Source of the DNA: Massilia norwichensis
Lineage (GTDB): Bacteria; Pseudomonadota; Gammaproteobacteria; Burkholderiales; Burkholderiaceae_D
Direction of reading: 5' to 3'
NCBI RefSeq assembly: GCF_024753245.1
Contig: NZ_JANUGX010000012.1
Span: forward strand, 62,001-126,000
Length of the DNA stretch: 64,000 nt
The notes beneath the pieces were generated by a model. That model had not been told where the DNA came from, ran no database searches, and saw only the letters and a program-made list of their open reading frames with translations. The translations under genes were made by a program, and so were the position numbers. Positions 26,395 through 35,299 of this stretch are shown here, piece after piece (the first letter of the stretch is position 1; the number at the start of each line of letters is the position of its first letter).

Positions 26395-29100
26395 ATGAAC
26401 GTCCCACACGAAATCAACGCCGCCGCGGCCAAGGCCCTTGCCACCGCCGAAAAACACACTCCGATGATGCAACAGTACCTCCGGATCAAGGGAGAGTACC
26501 CGACCATGCTGGTGTTCTACCGCATGGGCGACTTCTACGAGCTGTTCTTCGAGGATGCCGAGAAAGCCTCGCGCATCCTCGGCATCACGCTGACCGCGCG
26601 CGGGACCTCGAATGGCAACCCGATCAAGATGGCGGGTGTGCCCTTCCACTCGCTCGATCCCTACCTGGCCAAGCTGGTCAAGCTGGGCGAGTCCTGCGCA
26701 ATCTGCGAACAGATCGGCGACCCGGCGCTGAGCAAAGGCCCGGTCGAACGCAAGGTGGTGCGGGTGGTCACGCCGGGCACCCTGACCGATTCGGACCTGC
26801 TGCCGGAAAAGGCCGAGCGCCCGCTGCTGGCCGTGTGCACGGTCCCGAACCGCAAGCATGTGACGACCGGCCTGGCCTGGCTGTCGCTGGCCAGCGGCGC
26901 GCTGAAGCTGATGGAATTCACGGCCGATTCGAAGAACGCCGCGCTGCGCCTGGTGCAGGAGCTGGAGCGCATCGCGCCGGCCGAAGTGCTGCGTGCGGAT
27001 GCGAATGGCGACATGTTCGAGGAAACGAACATTGGCCACAACCAGCGCGTGCCCGAATGGCACTTCGAGGTCGTGCACGGCCACAAGGCGCTGCTCGACC
27101 AGCTGGGTGTGTCGACGCTCTCCGGCTTCGGCTGCGATGGCCTGGGCGCCGCCTTCGGCGCGGCCGGTGCGCTGCTGCGTTACGCGCAGTCGACGCAGGG
27201 CCGCGGCCTGCAGCACGTGAAGAGCCTGGCCGTCGAATCGGAATCCGAATTCATCGGCCTGGATGCCACCACGCGCCGCAACCTGGAAATCACCGAGACC
27301 ATTCGCGGCCTTGAGGCGCCGACGCTGTTTTCGCTGCTGGACGGCTGCCGCACGGCGATGGGTTCGCGCCTGCTGCGCCACTGGCTGCACCACGCGAAGC
27401 GCGACCAGTCGGTGGCGCGCGGCCGCCACGAGGCGATCGCCGCGCTGGCCGAGCACGACGCCTGCCACGCATTGTCGGCGACGCTGGCCCACGTGCCGGA
27501 CGTCGAGCGCATCACCACCCGCATCGCTCTCTTGACCGCGCGCCCGCGCGACCTGGCCTGCCTGCGCGACGGCCTGAAACAGCTGCCGGTGCTGCGCGAG
27601 CTGGTCGCCAACTGCTTCATCCCGGGTGACTCCTGCCTGCTGCGCGATATTCATGAAGCCATCGCCATCCCCGAGCATTGCCTGGACCTGCTGACGCGCG
27701 CCATCGCCGAGGAACCGGCCGCCATGGTGCGCGACGGCGGCGTGTTCGCGCGAGGCTTCGATGCGGAGCTCGACGAGCTGCGCGCGCTGTCCGAGAACGC
27801 CGGCCAGTTCCTGGTCGACCTCGAGACCCGCGAGCGCGCCCGCACCGGCATCGCCAACCTGCGCGTCGAATACAACAAGGTGCACGGCTTCTACATCGAA
27901 GTCACCAACGGCCAGGCCGACAAGGTGCCCGAGGACTACCGCCGCCGCCAGACCCTCAAGAACTGCGAACGCTACATCACGCCGGAGCTGAAGGCGTTCG
28001 AAGACAAGGCCCTGTCGGCCCAGGACCGCGCGCTGGCCCGCGAGAAGCTGCTGTACGACCTGCTGCTGGCCGACCTGGCGCCGCATATCGCCTGCCTGCA
28101 GATGGTCGCTTCGGGCATCGCCCGCATCGACGCGCTGGTGGCGCTGGCTGCGCACGCGGTGCGCAACAACTGGTGCCGTCCGCAGCTGGTCGACGCGCCC
28201 TGCCTCACCATCTTCGAGGGCCGCCATCCGGTGGTCGAGAACCAGATCGAGCGCTTCATCGCCAACGACTGCAAGCTGTCGAACGACCGCCGCCTGCTCC
28301 TGATCACCGGTCCGAACATGGGCGGTAAGTCGACCTTCATGCGCCAGGTCGCATTGATCACGCTGCTGGCCTACGTCGGCAGCTACGTGCCGGCGACCAG
28401 TGCGACGATCGGCCCGATCGACCGCATCTTCACCCGCATCGGCGCTTCCGACGACCTGGCCAATGGCCGCTCCACCTTCATGGTCGAGATGACGGAATCG
28501 GCGGCGATCCTGAACGGCGCCACCGAGCATTCGCTGGTGCTGATGGACGAAGTCGGCCGCGGTACCTCGACCTTCGACGGCCTCGCGCTGGCCTGGGCGA
28601 TCGCGCGCCACCTGATCGACACCAGCCGCAGCTTCACCTTGTTCGCGACCCATTATTTCGAACTGACCCAGCTGCCGGAGAGCCATCCGAGCGCGGCCAA
28701 CGTGCACCTGTCGGCGGTCGAGCACAAGGACAGCATCGTGTTCCTGCACGCGGTGCAGGACGGCCCGGCATCGCAGAGCTACGGCTTGCAGGTGGCGCAG
28801 CTGGCCGGCGTGCCGCCCTCCGTGATCCGCGCCGCGCGCAAGCACCTGGCGCGCCTGGAATCGCAGGCGCTGGATGCGACGCCGCAGCTCGACCTGTTCG
28901 CTGCCGCGCCTTGCGACGATGCCCTTGACGCCGATGCGGCGCCGGCCGAATCGACGCAAGCTACAGTGGCGCCGGCACCTGCCCCGGTGCAGGAAGAATC
29001 GCCGGCCCTCACCCTGCTCGATGCGATCGATCCGGATGCCCTGACCCCGCGCGAAGCGCTCGAGCGCCTGTACGAGCTCAAGCGCCTGGCCAGCGCATAA
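26395..29100 (+). CDS. mutS: DNA mismatch repair protein MutS
   Basis: This 901-residue ATPase recognises mispaired bases and starts mismatch repair with MutL. The mismatch-reading Phe-x-Glu motif is in [11 protein letters not shown] near the N-terminus. The ATPase has Walker [10 protein letters not shown] (about 637-645), Walker [17 protein letters not shown] and the C-terminal dimerisation tail [16 protein letters not shown]. An Ala/Pro-rich linker at about 840-875 makes it somewhat longer than the E. coli protein (853). It begins after an intergenic gap and its stop overlaps the next start (TAATG), so the downstream gene is coupled to it. Confidence 0.97.
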   Translation: MNVPHEINAAAAKALATAEKHTPMMQQYLRIKGEYPTMLVFYRMGDFYELFFEDAEKASRILGITLTARGTSNGNPIKMAGVPFHSLDPYLAKLVKLGESCAICEQIGDPALSKGPVERKVVRVVTPGTLTDSDLLPEKAERPLLAVCTVPNRKHVTTGLAWLSLASGALKLMEFTADSKNAALRLVQELERIAPAEVLRADANGDMFEETNIGHNQRVPEWHFEVVHGHKALLDQLGVSTLSGFGCDGLGAAFGAAGALLRYAQSTQGRGLQHVKSLAVESESEFIGLDATTRRNLEITETIRGLEAPTLFSLLDGCRTAMGSRLLRHWLHHAKRDQSVARGRHEAIAALAEHDACHALSATLAHVPDVERITTRIALLTARPRDLACLRDGLKQLPVLRELVANCFIPGDSCLLRDIHEAIAIPEHCLDLLTRAIAEEPAAMVRDGGVFARGFDAELDELRALSENAGQFLVDLETRERARTGIANLRVEYNKVHGFYIEVTNGQADKVPEDYRRRQTLKNCERYITPELKAFEDKALSAQDRALAREKLLYDLLLADLAPHIACLQMVASGIARIDALVALAAHAVRNNWCRPQLVDAPCLTIFEGRHPVVENQIERFIANDCKLSNDRRLLLITGPNMGGKSTFMRQVALITLLAYVGSYVPATSATIGPIDRIFTRIGASDDLANGRSTFMVEMTESAAILNGATEHSLVLMDEVGRGTSTFDGLALAWAIARHLIDTSRSFTLFATHYFELTQLPESHPSAANVHLSAVEHKDSIVFLHAVQDGPASQSYGLQVAQLAGVPPSVIRAARKHLARLESQALDATPQLDLFAAAPCDDALDADAAPAESTQATVAPAPAPVQEESPALTLLDAIDPDALTPREALERLYELKRLASA

Positions 29101-30170
29101 TGCGGTTGACGCGCCCGCGCCTCGGTCTCCTGGTCGCCGCCGCCCTGCTCACGGGCAGCGCGCTGGCGGCCAGGGACGCGAAGGAGGACGATGGCGCGCA
29201 CCGCTTCGCCGTCATCGGAAACAATGCGGGGCGCGATGCGGGCCAGCGTGCCGGCGACGGCATCGACGCGCGCCTGAAGCAGGCCATCAACGAAGCCGAC
29301 GACAAGTCGACCGCCTTCCTGGTCGTCACCGGCATCAAGGGCGTCAAGGAAGCCTGCAGCGACAAGCTCTACCAGCAGCGGCGCGAGGTGATCAGCAATG
29401 CGCGCCGTCCCGCCATCGTGGTGCCGGCCGCCAGCGACTGGACCGAGTGCCGCAACAGCGCCGGGCGTACCAATGCGATCGAGCGCCTGAACCGGATCCG
29501 CGAGCTGTTCTACGCCGAGCCGCAATCGCTGGGCGCGCGCAAGCTGCCGCTGACGCGCCAGTCGGCCAGCCCGCGCTTTCGCAGCTATGCGGAGAATGCC
29601 CACTGGTCGGTCGGCAAGGTGCTGTATGCCGTGCTGAACCTCCCGGCCAACAACAACCATTACCTCACCGAGGCCGGCCGCAACAGCGAATACGAAGACC
29701 GGCTGGTGGCCAACCGCTTCTGGCTCAACCGCCTGTTCGCAATCGCCAAACGCGACAAGGCGGAAGCGATCGTGCTGTTTGCGGAAGGCGACCTGAAGGC
29801 GCTGTCGCAGCCGACCGGCCTGCGCGCCCTGCTGCGCCGCGCGGTGCCGGTGCCGGACAACGACGGCTTTGCCGAAACGCGCCGCCAGGTGCTGACGCTG
29901 GCGCAGAAATTCCGCGGCAAGGTGCTGCTGGTCGACAGCGCGCCGCTGGCCAAGGGGGCGAAGCCGGCGATCGAGTGGCGCGGCAACCTCGGTCATCTAT
30001 CGGTCGGGCAGGAAGAAATCCAGGTCACGGTGGACCCGGCGGCCAAGGCGCTGTTCAGGATCGGCGAGCTGGACGATGCCGGCGACAAGGCGAAAGGCGA
30101 GAAGCCGGAAAAGCAGGAGAAGCCGGACGGCGGCAGCCATCCCAAGGCGGTGAAGCAGGCGCTCAAATGA
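29100..30170 (+). CDS. Exported hypothetical protein coupled to mutS
   Basis: The 356-residue protein has a signal peptide ([20 protein letters not shown] followed by ALA) and a soluble body that starts FAVIGNNAGRDAGQ and contains FLVVTGIKG. This resembles the beginning of metallophosphoesterase folds, but the usual D-x-H and GNH(D/E) metal motifs are not seen. The C-terminal 35 residues are Lys/Glu/Gly-rich. The start overlaps the mutS stop by one base (TAATG). A secreted protein translated with a repair protein is odd; the link may be only expression. An intrinsic terminator follows at 30195-30221. Function unknown. Confidence 0.75.
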   Translation: MRLTRPRLGLLVAAALLTGSALAARDAKEDDGAHRFAVIGNNAGRDAGQRAGDGIDARLKQAINEADDKSTAFLVVTGIKGVKEACSDKLYQQRREVISNARRPAIVVPAASDWTECRNSAGRTNAIERLNRIRELFYAEPQSLGARKLPLTRQSASPRFRSYAENAHWSVGKVLYAVLNLPANNNHYLTEAGRNSEYEDRLVANRFWLNRLFAIAKRDKAEAIVLFAEGDLKALSQPTGLRALLRRAVPVPDNDGFAETRRQVLTLAQKFRGKVLLVDSAPLAKGAKPAIEWRGNLGHLSVGQEEIQVTVDPAAKALFRIGELDDAGDKAKGEKPEKQEKPDGGSHPKAVKQALK

Positions 30171-30194
30171 GCAGAATTTAGCGCGCAAATGAGC

Positions 30195-30221
30195 ACGGGC
30201 CGCAGCTAGCGGCCCGTTTTT
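30195..30221 (+). terminator. Intrinsic terminator after the mutS operon
   Basis: The arms ACGGGCCGC/GCGGCCCGT (9 base pairs, loop AGCTA) are followed by a T-tract. It also separates the operon from the convergent slyD gene. Confidence 0.9.
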
Positions 30222-30259
30222 CATGCGCGCTGACTTAGCTCGTGAGCTTAGTGGTGAGC

Positions 30260-30805
30260 TTAGTTGAGCGGCTGGCTGCGGAAGTGGTCGCCTTCCTCGC
30301 CGTCGTCCATGTCGTCGCCGTGGCCGTGATGGTGGCCATGGGCGCCATGCACGTGACCGTGGGCGATTTCCTCTTCGGTGGCGGCGCGCACGTCGATGAC
30401 CGACAGCTCGAAACGCAGGGCCATGCCGGCCAGCGGATGGTTACCATCGAGCACGACCTTGTCGTCGGCGACTTCGGTCACGGTGAAGATCGTCGGTTCT
30501 TCGTCGCTGCCATCGGCCACGCCTTCGAACTGCATGCCGACTTCCAGCGGTTCCGGCAGGCGCGAACGCTCTTCGACCTTCAGCAGGCTCGGGTCGTAGT
30601 CGCCGAAGGCGTCTTCCGGCTCGATCTGGATGGTCGACGAGTAGCCCACTTCCTTGCCGTCCAGTTCCTCTTCGATCTTCGGCAGCGTGTTTTCGTAGCC
30701 GCCGTGCAGGTACACCATCGGCTGGGCGCCGTCTTCGATCAGGTTGTTCTGGGCGTCGGACAGCTTGTAGTTGACCGATACCACCGTGTTCTGGGCAATC
30801 TTCAT
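30260..30805 (-). CDS. slyD: FKBP-type peptidyl-prolyl isomerase SlyD
   Basis: The 181-residue cytosolic chaperone/isomerase speeds cis-trans isomerisation of prolyl bonds and binds nickel. It has the split FKBP domain with the inserted flap (residues 1-145; VSVNYKLSDAQNNLIED, YLHGGYENTLPKIEEEL, GDYDPSL, DGNHPLAGMALRF). The C-terminal His-rich tail (HGHVHGAHGHHHGHGDD) is typical of SlyD and serves [NiFe]-enzyme maturation in E. coli. The ATG at 30805 is preceded by AAAGGAAG, and the open frame further upstream is not coding. It diverges from roxA across 79 bases. Confidence 0.95.
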   Translation of the reverse strand: MKIAQNTVVSVNYKLSDAQNNLIEDGAQPMVYLHGGYENTLPKIEEELDGKEVGYSSTIQIEPEDAFGDYDPSLLKVEERSRLPEPLEVGMQFEGVADGSDEEPTIFTVTEVADDKVVLDGNHPLAGMALRFELSVIDVRAATEEEIAHGHVHGAHGHHHGHGDDMDDGEEGDHFRSQPLN

Positions 30806-30833
30806 TGCGCTTCCTTTCATGTATAAGGCTCGG

Positions 30834-30839
30834 ATTATA
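30834..30839 (-). promoter_or_regulatory. -10 box of slyD
   Basis: A perfect TATAAT lies on the minus strand inside GGTTATAAT, with a predicted leader of about 20 bases that holds the ribosome-binding site. No strong -35 box is seen. Confidence 0.55.
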
Positions 30840-30873
30840 ACCCCGCTAACGCCGAAGCCCGCCGGCCGCTGGT

Positions 30874-30879
30874 TATAAT
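30874..30879 (+). promoter_or_regulatory. -10 box of roxA, directly before its start codon
   Basis: A perfect TATAAT inside GGTTATAAT ends only 5 bases before the roxA ATG at 30885. Transcription would start at or next to the A of the ATG, giving a leaderless message. No ribosome-binding site precedes the ATG. Confidence 0.55.
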
Positions 30880-30884
30880 GTCGC

Positions 30885-32006
30885 ATGAAAAAATTACAGC
30901 TCCTCGGGAACATCACGCCCGCCCAGTTTCTCCGCGATTACTGGCACAAGAAGCCGCTGCTGATCCGCCAGGCGATCCCCGGTTTCAAACCCCTGCTCAA
31001 GTTCGACAAACTGGCCGAACTTGCCAAGCTCAACCACGTCGAATCGCGCCTCGTCATCCTCGCTGATGGGCAATGGAACATGGACCACGGTCCGCTCCAG
31101 GAATTGCCGCCGCGCAGCCAGCGCGAGTGGACCATGCTGGTGCAAGGCATCAACCTGCACGAGCCCAAGGCCGACGAACTGCTGCGCGAGTTCCGCTTCG
31201 TGCCGGACGCGCGCCTGGACGACCTGATGGTCAGCTTCGCCACCGATGGCGGCGGCGTTGGTCCGCACTTCGATTCCTATGACGTGTTCCTGCTGCAGGC
31301 GCAGGGCCGCCGCCGCTGGCGCATCGGCGCCCAGCAGGACCTGAGCCTGGTCGAAGGCCTGCCGCTCAAGATCCTCGCCAACTTCGAGCCGGAAGAGGAA
31401 TTCGTGCTGGAACCGGGCGACATGCTCTACCTGCCGCCGCACTATGCCCACGATGGCATCGCCGAGGGCGAGTGCATGACTTATTCGATCGGTTTCCGCT
31501 CGCCGTCCTACCAGGAACTGGGCGAAGCCTTCCTGCAGTTCATGGCCGATTCGATCGACCTGCCGGGCCGCTACGCCGACCCCGGACTGCAGCCGGCCAA
31601 GAACCCGGCCGAGATCCCGAAGGAGATGCTCACCAGCATTACCGAAGAACTGAACAAGGTGCGCTGGGACGAGGAAGACGTGACCATCTTCATGGGCGAG
31701 TACCTGTCCGAGCCCAAGCACAACGTGTTCTTCACGCCGGTCGCCAAGCCGCTGACGGTCGGCCGCTTCATGGAACAGGCTGCCAAGCGCGGGCTGAAGC
31801 TGTCGCCGAAGACGCTGATGCTGTACCGCGGCAAACACGTGTTCATCAACGGCGAATCCTTCGAGGTGGGCCGCGCCGACAAGGCCGTGCTCGACGTGCT
31901 GGCCAACCAGCGCAGCCTGGACGGTGCGATGCTGGAGCAGGCCTCCGATGACGTGCTGGAAGCGCTGTACACCTGGTACTCGGACGGCTGGCTCGAACTG
32001 GGCTGA
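30885..32006 (+). CDS. roxA: Ribosomal protein uL16 arginine hydroxylase, cupin/JmjC type
   Basis: This 373-residue Fe(II)/2-oxoglutarate oxygenase hydroxylates an arginine of ribosomal protein uL16, as shown for E. coli RoxA (YcfD). The metal triad is H128-x-D130 in VGPHFDSYD and H189 in LPPHYAHDG. The N-terminal part (TPAQFLRDYWHKKPLLIRQA) and the C-terminal winged-helix-like part fit the family length. There is no ribosome-binding site; a TATAAT ends 5 bases upstream, suggesting a leaderless message. A small conserved hypothetical gene follows after 17 bases. Confidence 0.9.
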   Translation: MKKLQLLGNITPAQFLRDYWHKKPLLIRQAIPGFKPLLKFDKLAELAKLNHVESRLVILADGQWNMDHGPLQELPPRSQREWTMLVQGINLHEPKADELLREFRFVPDARLDDLMVSFATDGGGVGPHFDSYDVFLLQAQGRRRWRIGAQQDLSLVEGLPLKILANFEPEEEFVLEPGDMLYLPPHYAHDGIAEGECMTYSIGFRSPSYQELGEAFLQFMADSIDLPGRYADPGLQPAKNPAEIPKEMLTSITEELNKVRWDEEDVTIFMGEYLSEPKHNVFFTPVAKPLTVGRFMEQAAKRGLKLSPKTLMLYRGKHVFINGESFEVGRADKAVLDVLANQRSLDGAMLEQASDDVLEALYTWYSDGWLELG

Positions 32007-32023
32007 ATGCGCCGCCTGAGCCC

Positions 32024-32494
32024 ATGGAGATCCTGCGCTTCGACACCCGTGCCGAGTTCCAGCGCCAGCTGCGCGCGGTGATGGCGCGGGCGCAGGCATC
32101 GCTCGATCTGTTCGACCCGGATTTCGCCCTGTTCCCGCTGGGCGATCCGGACGTCGATGCGGTGTTGCGCAGCTTCCTGGCGGGTGGCGGCCAGCTGCGC
32201 CTGGCGATGCACGGCAGCGCGCACATCGAGCGTCACGCCCCGCGCTTCCTGCGCCTGCTGCGCACACATGGGCACCGTATCGAGTGCCGGGTAACGCACC
32301 GGGGTATCCGCCAGCTCACCGATTCCTTCTGCATCGCGGATGGCCTGCACATCGTTCGGCGCTTTCACAGCGACCATTTACGGGGCGAAGCGGTCTTTGA
32401 TGCGCCGCAAGAAACGGAGGTGCCGCGTGAGCGTTTTGCGGCGATTTGGGAAGAATCTCAACCCGGTTTACACCCTACTGTGACCGGTCTTTGA
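32024..32494 (+). CDS. Conserved hypothetical protein (phospholipase-D-like fold suspected)
   Basis: The 156-residue protein has a pattern I associate with a small betaproteobacterial family annotated only as a domain of unknown function. It opens EILRFDTRAEFQRQL, has LDLFDPDFALFPLG, and ends ERFAAIWEESQPGLHPTVTGL. The strand-helix pattern resembles half of a phospholipase-D fold, but the HKD motif is missing. It lies 17 bases after roxA, so it is probably in the same operon. The function is unknown. Confidence 0.7.
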   Translation: MEILRFDTRAEFQRQLRAVMARAQASLDLFDPDFALFPLGDPDVDAVLRSFLAGGGQLRLAMHGSAHIERHAPRFLRLLRTHGHRIECRVTHRGIRQLTDSFCIADGLHIVRRFHSDHLRGEAVFDAPQETEVPRERFAAIWEESQPGLHPTVTGL

Positions 32495-32598
32495 CTGCCT
32501 CCTGAGGCCGTTACATGTTGTAACAATATGAATGTTGTTGTTACCTCCAATAGTTTCAGGATAGCATGTGTTTTCTATTGCGATTCAGTAAATTTGGC

Positions 32599-32604
32599 TA
32601 TAAT
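32599..32604 (+). promoter_or_regulatory. -10 box of the alanine-rich lipoprotein gene
   Basis: A perfect TATAAT with a possible -35 TTGCGA 15 bases upstream (32578-32583). It implies a transcript starting near 32610, with a leader of about 100 bases. Confidence 0.55.
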
Positions 32605-32609
32605 ATCGG

Positions 32610-32664
32610 GTTAGGAAGATTCCGCTACGGTAATTCCTAACGAGCGATAATTACCGGTAATTAT
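32610..32664 (+). promoter_or_regulatory. Structured 5' leader with two hairpins and an alternative pairing
   Basis: Hairpin 1 pairs GTTAGGA (32610-32616) with TCCTAAC (32635-32641), plus inner pairs ATTCCG/CGG-AAT. Hairpin 2 is the perfect 18-base palindrome ATAATTACCGGTAATTAT (32647-32664). CGGTAATT (32628-32635) in the first can instead pair with AATTACCG (32649-32656) in the second, so the two states exclude each other. Confidence 0.5.
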
Positions 32665-32711
32665 TCATCGCATTAGACGCACTTACCTTTTGAATTAACT
32701 AAGGAAAAACC

Positions 32712-32996
32712 ATGAAAAAATCTCTGCTGATCGTTTCCCTGCTGGCTGTTGCTCTGGCTGCTTGCTCGAAGAAAGAAGAAGCTCCGGCCGCTGCTCCGGC
32801 TGCTGAAGCCACCGCTCCGGCTGCCGCTCCGGCCGCTGACACCACCGCTGCTCCGGCCGCTACCACCACCGACGCTACCGCTGCTGCTCCGGCCGCTGCT
32901 GACGCTGCTGCTTCGGCCGCTTCGGCTGCTGCTTCGGCTGCTTCGGCTGCTGCTGACGCCGCTTCGGCTGCTGCTGCTCCGGCTGCTTCGAAGTAA
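32712..32996 (+). CDS. Small alanine-rich lipoprotein
   Basis: The 94-residue protein has a lipoprotein signal (lipobox LAAC, C18). The mature part is almost wholly Ala, Pro, Thr, Ser and Asp; 49 of 94 residues are Ala. The sequence is built of AAP/AAS/AAD units and may form an extended or helical spacer in the periplasm, a role known for small murein-type lipoproteins. The alanine codons are GCT and GCC with no GCG, unlike the neighbours, which suggests high expression. It has its own promoter, a structured leader, a good ribosome-binding site (AAGGA) and a strong terminator. No enzymatic function is expected. Confidence 0.8.
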   Translation: MKKSLLIVSLLAVALAACSKKEEAPAAAPAAEATAPAAAPAADTTAAPAATTTDATAAAPAAADAAASAASAAASAASAAADAASAAAAPAASK

Positions 32997-33012
32997 TCAG
33001 CATTGCTTCATT

Positions 33013-33040
33013 AAAACCGGCCCGCGGGCCGGTTTTTTTT
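33013..33040 (+). terminator. Intrinsic terminator of the lipoprotein gene
   Basis: The arms AAAACCGGCCC/GGGCCGGTTTT enclose GC and are followed by a run of eight T in all. It starts 17 bases after the stop codon. Confidence 0.93.
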
Positions 33041-33044
33041 CGCC

Positions 33045-33063
33045 CGTCATTCCCGCGCAAGCG
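33045..33063. repeat. CGTCATTCCCGC-type repeat, single degenerate unit
   Basis: CGTCATTCCCGCGCAAGCG lies between two convergent terminators. The second arm has decayed (GCGCAAATG). Confidence 0.5.
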
Positions 33064-33080
33064 CAAATGAAGGGCAATAA

Positions 33081-33106
33081 AAAAACCGGCCATCAGGCCG
33101 GTTTTT
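33081..33106 (-). terminator. Intrinsic terminator of the dapA-bamC operon
   Basis: The arms AAAAACCGGCC/GGCCGGTTTTT with loop ATCA work in both directions. On the minus strand it stands 18 bases after the bamC stop. Confidence 0.9.
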
Positions 33107-33124
33107 CATTGGCAGCAAACCAGA

Positions 33125-34267
33125 TTACTTCAGCTCGCCCACCAGCAGATTCAGGATCTTCGCGCCGGTTTCCGAAGTCTCCGGCTTGCCGTCGTTGCTC
33201 TGGACGGTGACGTCGGTCGTGGCGGCATTCGGCACGGCCGAGACCAGGACGCGGTAGCGCTGGGCTTCCTTGTTCTTGTCTTCGCTGCCGAACAGCTTGC
33301 TGAAGAAGCCTTCCTTGGAAGCCTTGTCCGGATCGACGTAGCGCACGAAGTAGATGCCCTGCACGCGGTCGCGGTCTTCGACGGTGAAGCCGACGCGGTC
33401 CAGCGCCAGGCCGACACGACGCCATGCACGGTCGAAGCCTTCATCGACGACGACCTTGCCGTTTTCCAGCTTGGCGTGCTCGGCTTCCGGCGCCGCATTG
33501 ACGACGGCGGCGGTGGCCTGCTTGACCTCGGCCGGCTTGGTGGCGCCGGTCAGCTGGGCCATCAGGCGAGCCAGGAATTCGGCCTCGAGGCCCGGATCGG
33601 TCGGACGCGTGGTCCAGGTCGTGCTTTCCTTCTGCGGGCCGACCAGCACTTCTTCCGCGCCGCGGTGGCTGATGTAGATTTCGGTCGAGCCGTCCGGACG
33701 GCGCTCCAGGCGGGTGCGGTACTTGTCGCGCTCGCCGGTCGAGTAGGCCGCGTCGAACACTTTGCCGATGGTGCGGCGGATGATGTCTTGCGGAATCTTG
33801 GAACGGTTCTCGGCCCAGTTGGTTTCCATGACACCGGTCTGGGCGTTCTCGGTTTCCACCGTGAAGCCGACGCTCGGCCAGAAGGCCTGCAGCTTCGGCC
33901 ACAGCTGTTCCGGGGTCGCCTTGACCACCAGCCAGCGCTGGTTGCCGGCGCGCTCGATGCGCACGGCGTCGGTCGAGATCGGGCCCACCGGCTCGCCCGC
34001 CACCATTGGCGCGGCAGTCTGGTCGCCGCGCGCCTGCTGGAAGCCGGAAGCGGTGGCGACGCCGCGGCCTTCCGGCACGGCATAGCGGTTGTCTTTCTGC
34101 AGCTGGGTCAGGTCCGGCGGGATGTCCAGCGGGGCGGCTTTCTTGGCCGAGCGATAGTCCACCTTGTCGTGTTCGAACACGGTCGTGCACGCTGCCAGGC
34201 TGAGTGCCAGTGCGGTCAGGGCGACGGTACGGGTAGCGTGGTGAGTCTTGATCTTACGATTCATCAT
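33125..34267 (-). CDS. bamC: Outer membrane assembly lipoprotein BamC
   Basis: This lipoprotein of about 380 residues is part of the BAM complex, which folds beta-barrels into the outer membrane. It has a signal peptide with lipobox LAAC, an extended N-terminal segment (VDYRSAKKAAPLDIPPDL) as in BamC, and two helix-grip domains (WLVVKATPEQLWPKLQAFW and AWRRVGLALDRVGFTVEDRDR). Two adjacent ATG codons (34267, 34264) are possible starts; a TTG further upstream overlapping dapA is less likely. It lies 20 bases after dapA, the usual betaproteobacterial order. Confidence 0.92.
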   Translation of the reverse strand: MMNRKIKTHHATRTVALTALALSLAACTTVFEHDKVDYRSAKKAAPLDIPPDLTQLQKDNRYAVPEGRGVATASGFQQARGDQTAAPMVAGEPVGPISTDAVRIERAGNQRWLVVKATPEQLWPKLQAFWPSVGFTVETENAQTGVMETNWAENRSKIPQDIIRRTIGKVFDAAYSTGERDKYRTRLERRPDGSTEIYISHRGAEEVLVGPQKESTTWTTRPTDPGLEAEFLARLMAQLTGATKPAEVKQATAAVVNAAPEAEHAKLENGKVVVDEGFDRAWRRVGLALDRVGFTVEDRDRVQGIYFVRYVDPDKASKEGFFSKLFGSEDKNKEAQRYRVLVSAVPNAATTDVTVQSNDGKPETSETGAKILNLLVGELK

Positions 34268-34287
34268 GTGTTCTGAGTCTGAAGCTA

Positions 34288-35181
34288 TCAAAGTACGCCC
34301 GATTCGCGCAGTGCCGCGCGGACGGTGTCGTGGTATTGCGCGGACAGTGGTGCCAGCGGCAAGCGCAGGCCCGCCGGCATCTTGCCCATTTCAGCCAGCG
34401 CCCATTTGACCGGGACCGGGTTCGGTTCTACGAACAGCTTTGCGTGCAGCGACAGCACGCGGTTATTGATCTCGACCGCACGTGCGATATTGCCCGCCAT
34501 GGCCGCCTCGCACATGTCGTGCATGGCGCGCGGCGCAACGTTCGCCGTCACCGAGATATTGCCGGCGCCGCCCATGAACATCAGCGCCATCGCGGTCGGA
34601 TCGTCGCCCGAGTACACGCCGAAGGGCTTGCCGCCGGCGAAAGAACGGTCGAGCTCGCGCAGCAGCTCGGCGCCACGGCCGATGTTGCCGGTCGCGTCCT
34701 TGATGCCGACGATATTGTCGATCGGCGCCAGGCGCAGCACGGTCTCGTTGCTCATGTCCGCCACGGTACGGCCCGGCACGTTGTACAGGATCACCGGCAG
34801 GTCGACCGCTTCCGCGATCGCCTTGAAGTGCCGGTACATGCCTTCCTGGGTCGGACGGTTGTAGTACGGAACCACCTGCAGCGAGGCGTCGGCGCCGACG
34901 TCTTTCGCATGGCGGGTCAGTGCGATCGCTTCCGCGGTCGAGTTGCCACCCGACCCGGCGATCACCGGAATACGGCCAGCGACGTGCTCGACCGTCAGCT
35001 TGATCAGTTCGCAGTGCTCTTCCGGGCTGACGGTCGCGGATTCACCAGTCGTACCGACGATGACGACACCGTCCGTGCCCTCCGCAACGTGCCAGTCCAG
35101 CAGTTTTCGGAGGCTGTCCTTGTCCAGGCTGCCATCTTCAAACATTGGCGTGACGATTGCTACTATGCTGCCCTTAATCAT
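34288..35181 (-). CDS. dapA: 4-hydroxy-tetrahydrodipicolinate synthase
   Basis: This 297-residue aldolase condenses pyruvate with aspartate semialdehyde, the first step of the diaminopimelate/lysine branch, needed for cell-wall and lysine synthesis. The Schiff-base Lys is K161 in GIKDATGN, with Y133 in ILYNVPGRT and the substrate motif GTTGES. Length and motifs fit the family. The 5' leader is interrupted 26 bases before the ATG by a group II intron, so the upstream operon message must splice or dapA must use a promoter within the intron or between its end and the ATG. Confidence 0.97.
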   Translation of the reverse strand: MIKGSIVAIVTPMFEDGSLDKDSLRKLLDWHVAEGTDGVVIVGTTGESATVSPEEHCELIKLTVEHVAGRIPVIAGSGGNSTAEAIALTRHAKDVGADASLQVVPYYNRPTQEGMYRHFKAIAEAVDLPVILYNVPGRTVADMSNETVLRLAPIDNIVGIKDATGNIGRGAELLRELDRSFAGGKPFGVYSGDDPTAMALMFMGGAGNISVTANVAPRAMHDMCEAAMAGNIARAVEINNRVLSLHAKLFVEPNPVPVKWALAEMGKMPAGLRLPLAPLSAQYHDTVRAALRESGVL

Positions 35182-35248
35182 AATCAGTGGACCGTGCCGT
35201 TAATAAAGTTGGGTAGGAAGAGCCTGTTACCAGACCCCTCCCCCCGTA

Positions 35249-35282
35249 GAACCGTGCGTGCGACTTTCATCGCACACGGCTC
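35249..35282 (-). ncRNA. Group II intron domain V
   Basis: A 34-base catalytic hairpin with outer arms GAGCCGT/ACGGTTC, upper arms GCGA/TCGC and a GAAA-type loop. It starts 17 bases after the stop codon of the intron protein. Confidence 0.9.
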
Positions 35283-35299
35283 GAGTGTAATAAAAGCTC

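Noticed and set aside
26380-28959. 859-codon minus-strand frame opposite mutS
   Set aside because: Antisense shadow; mutS is unmistakable on the plus strand.
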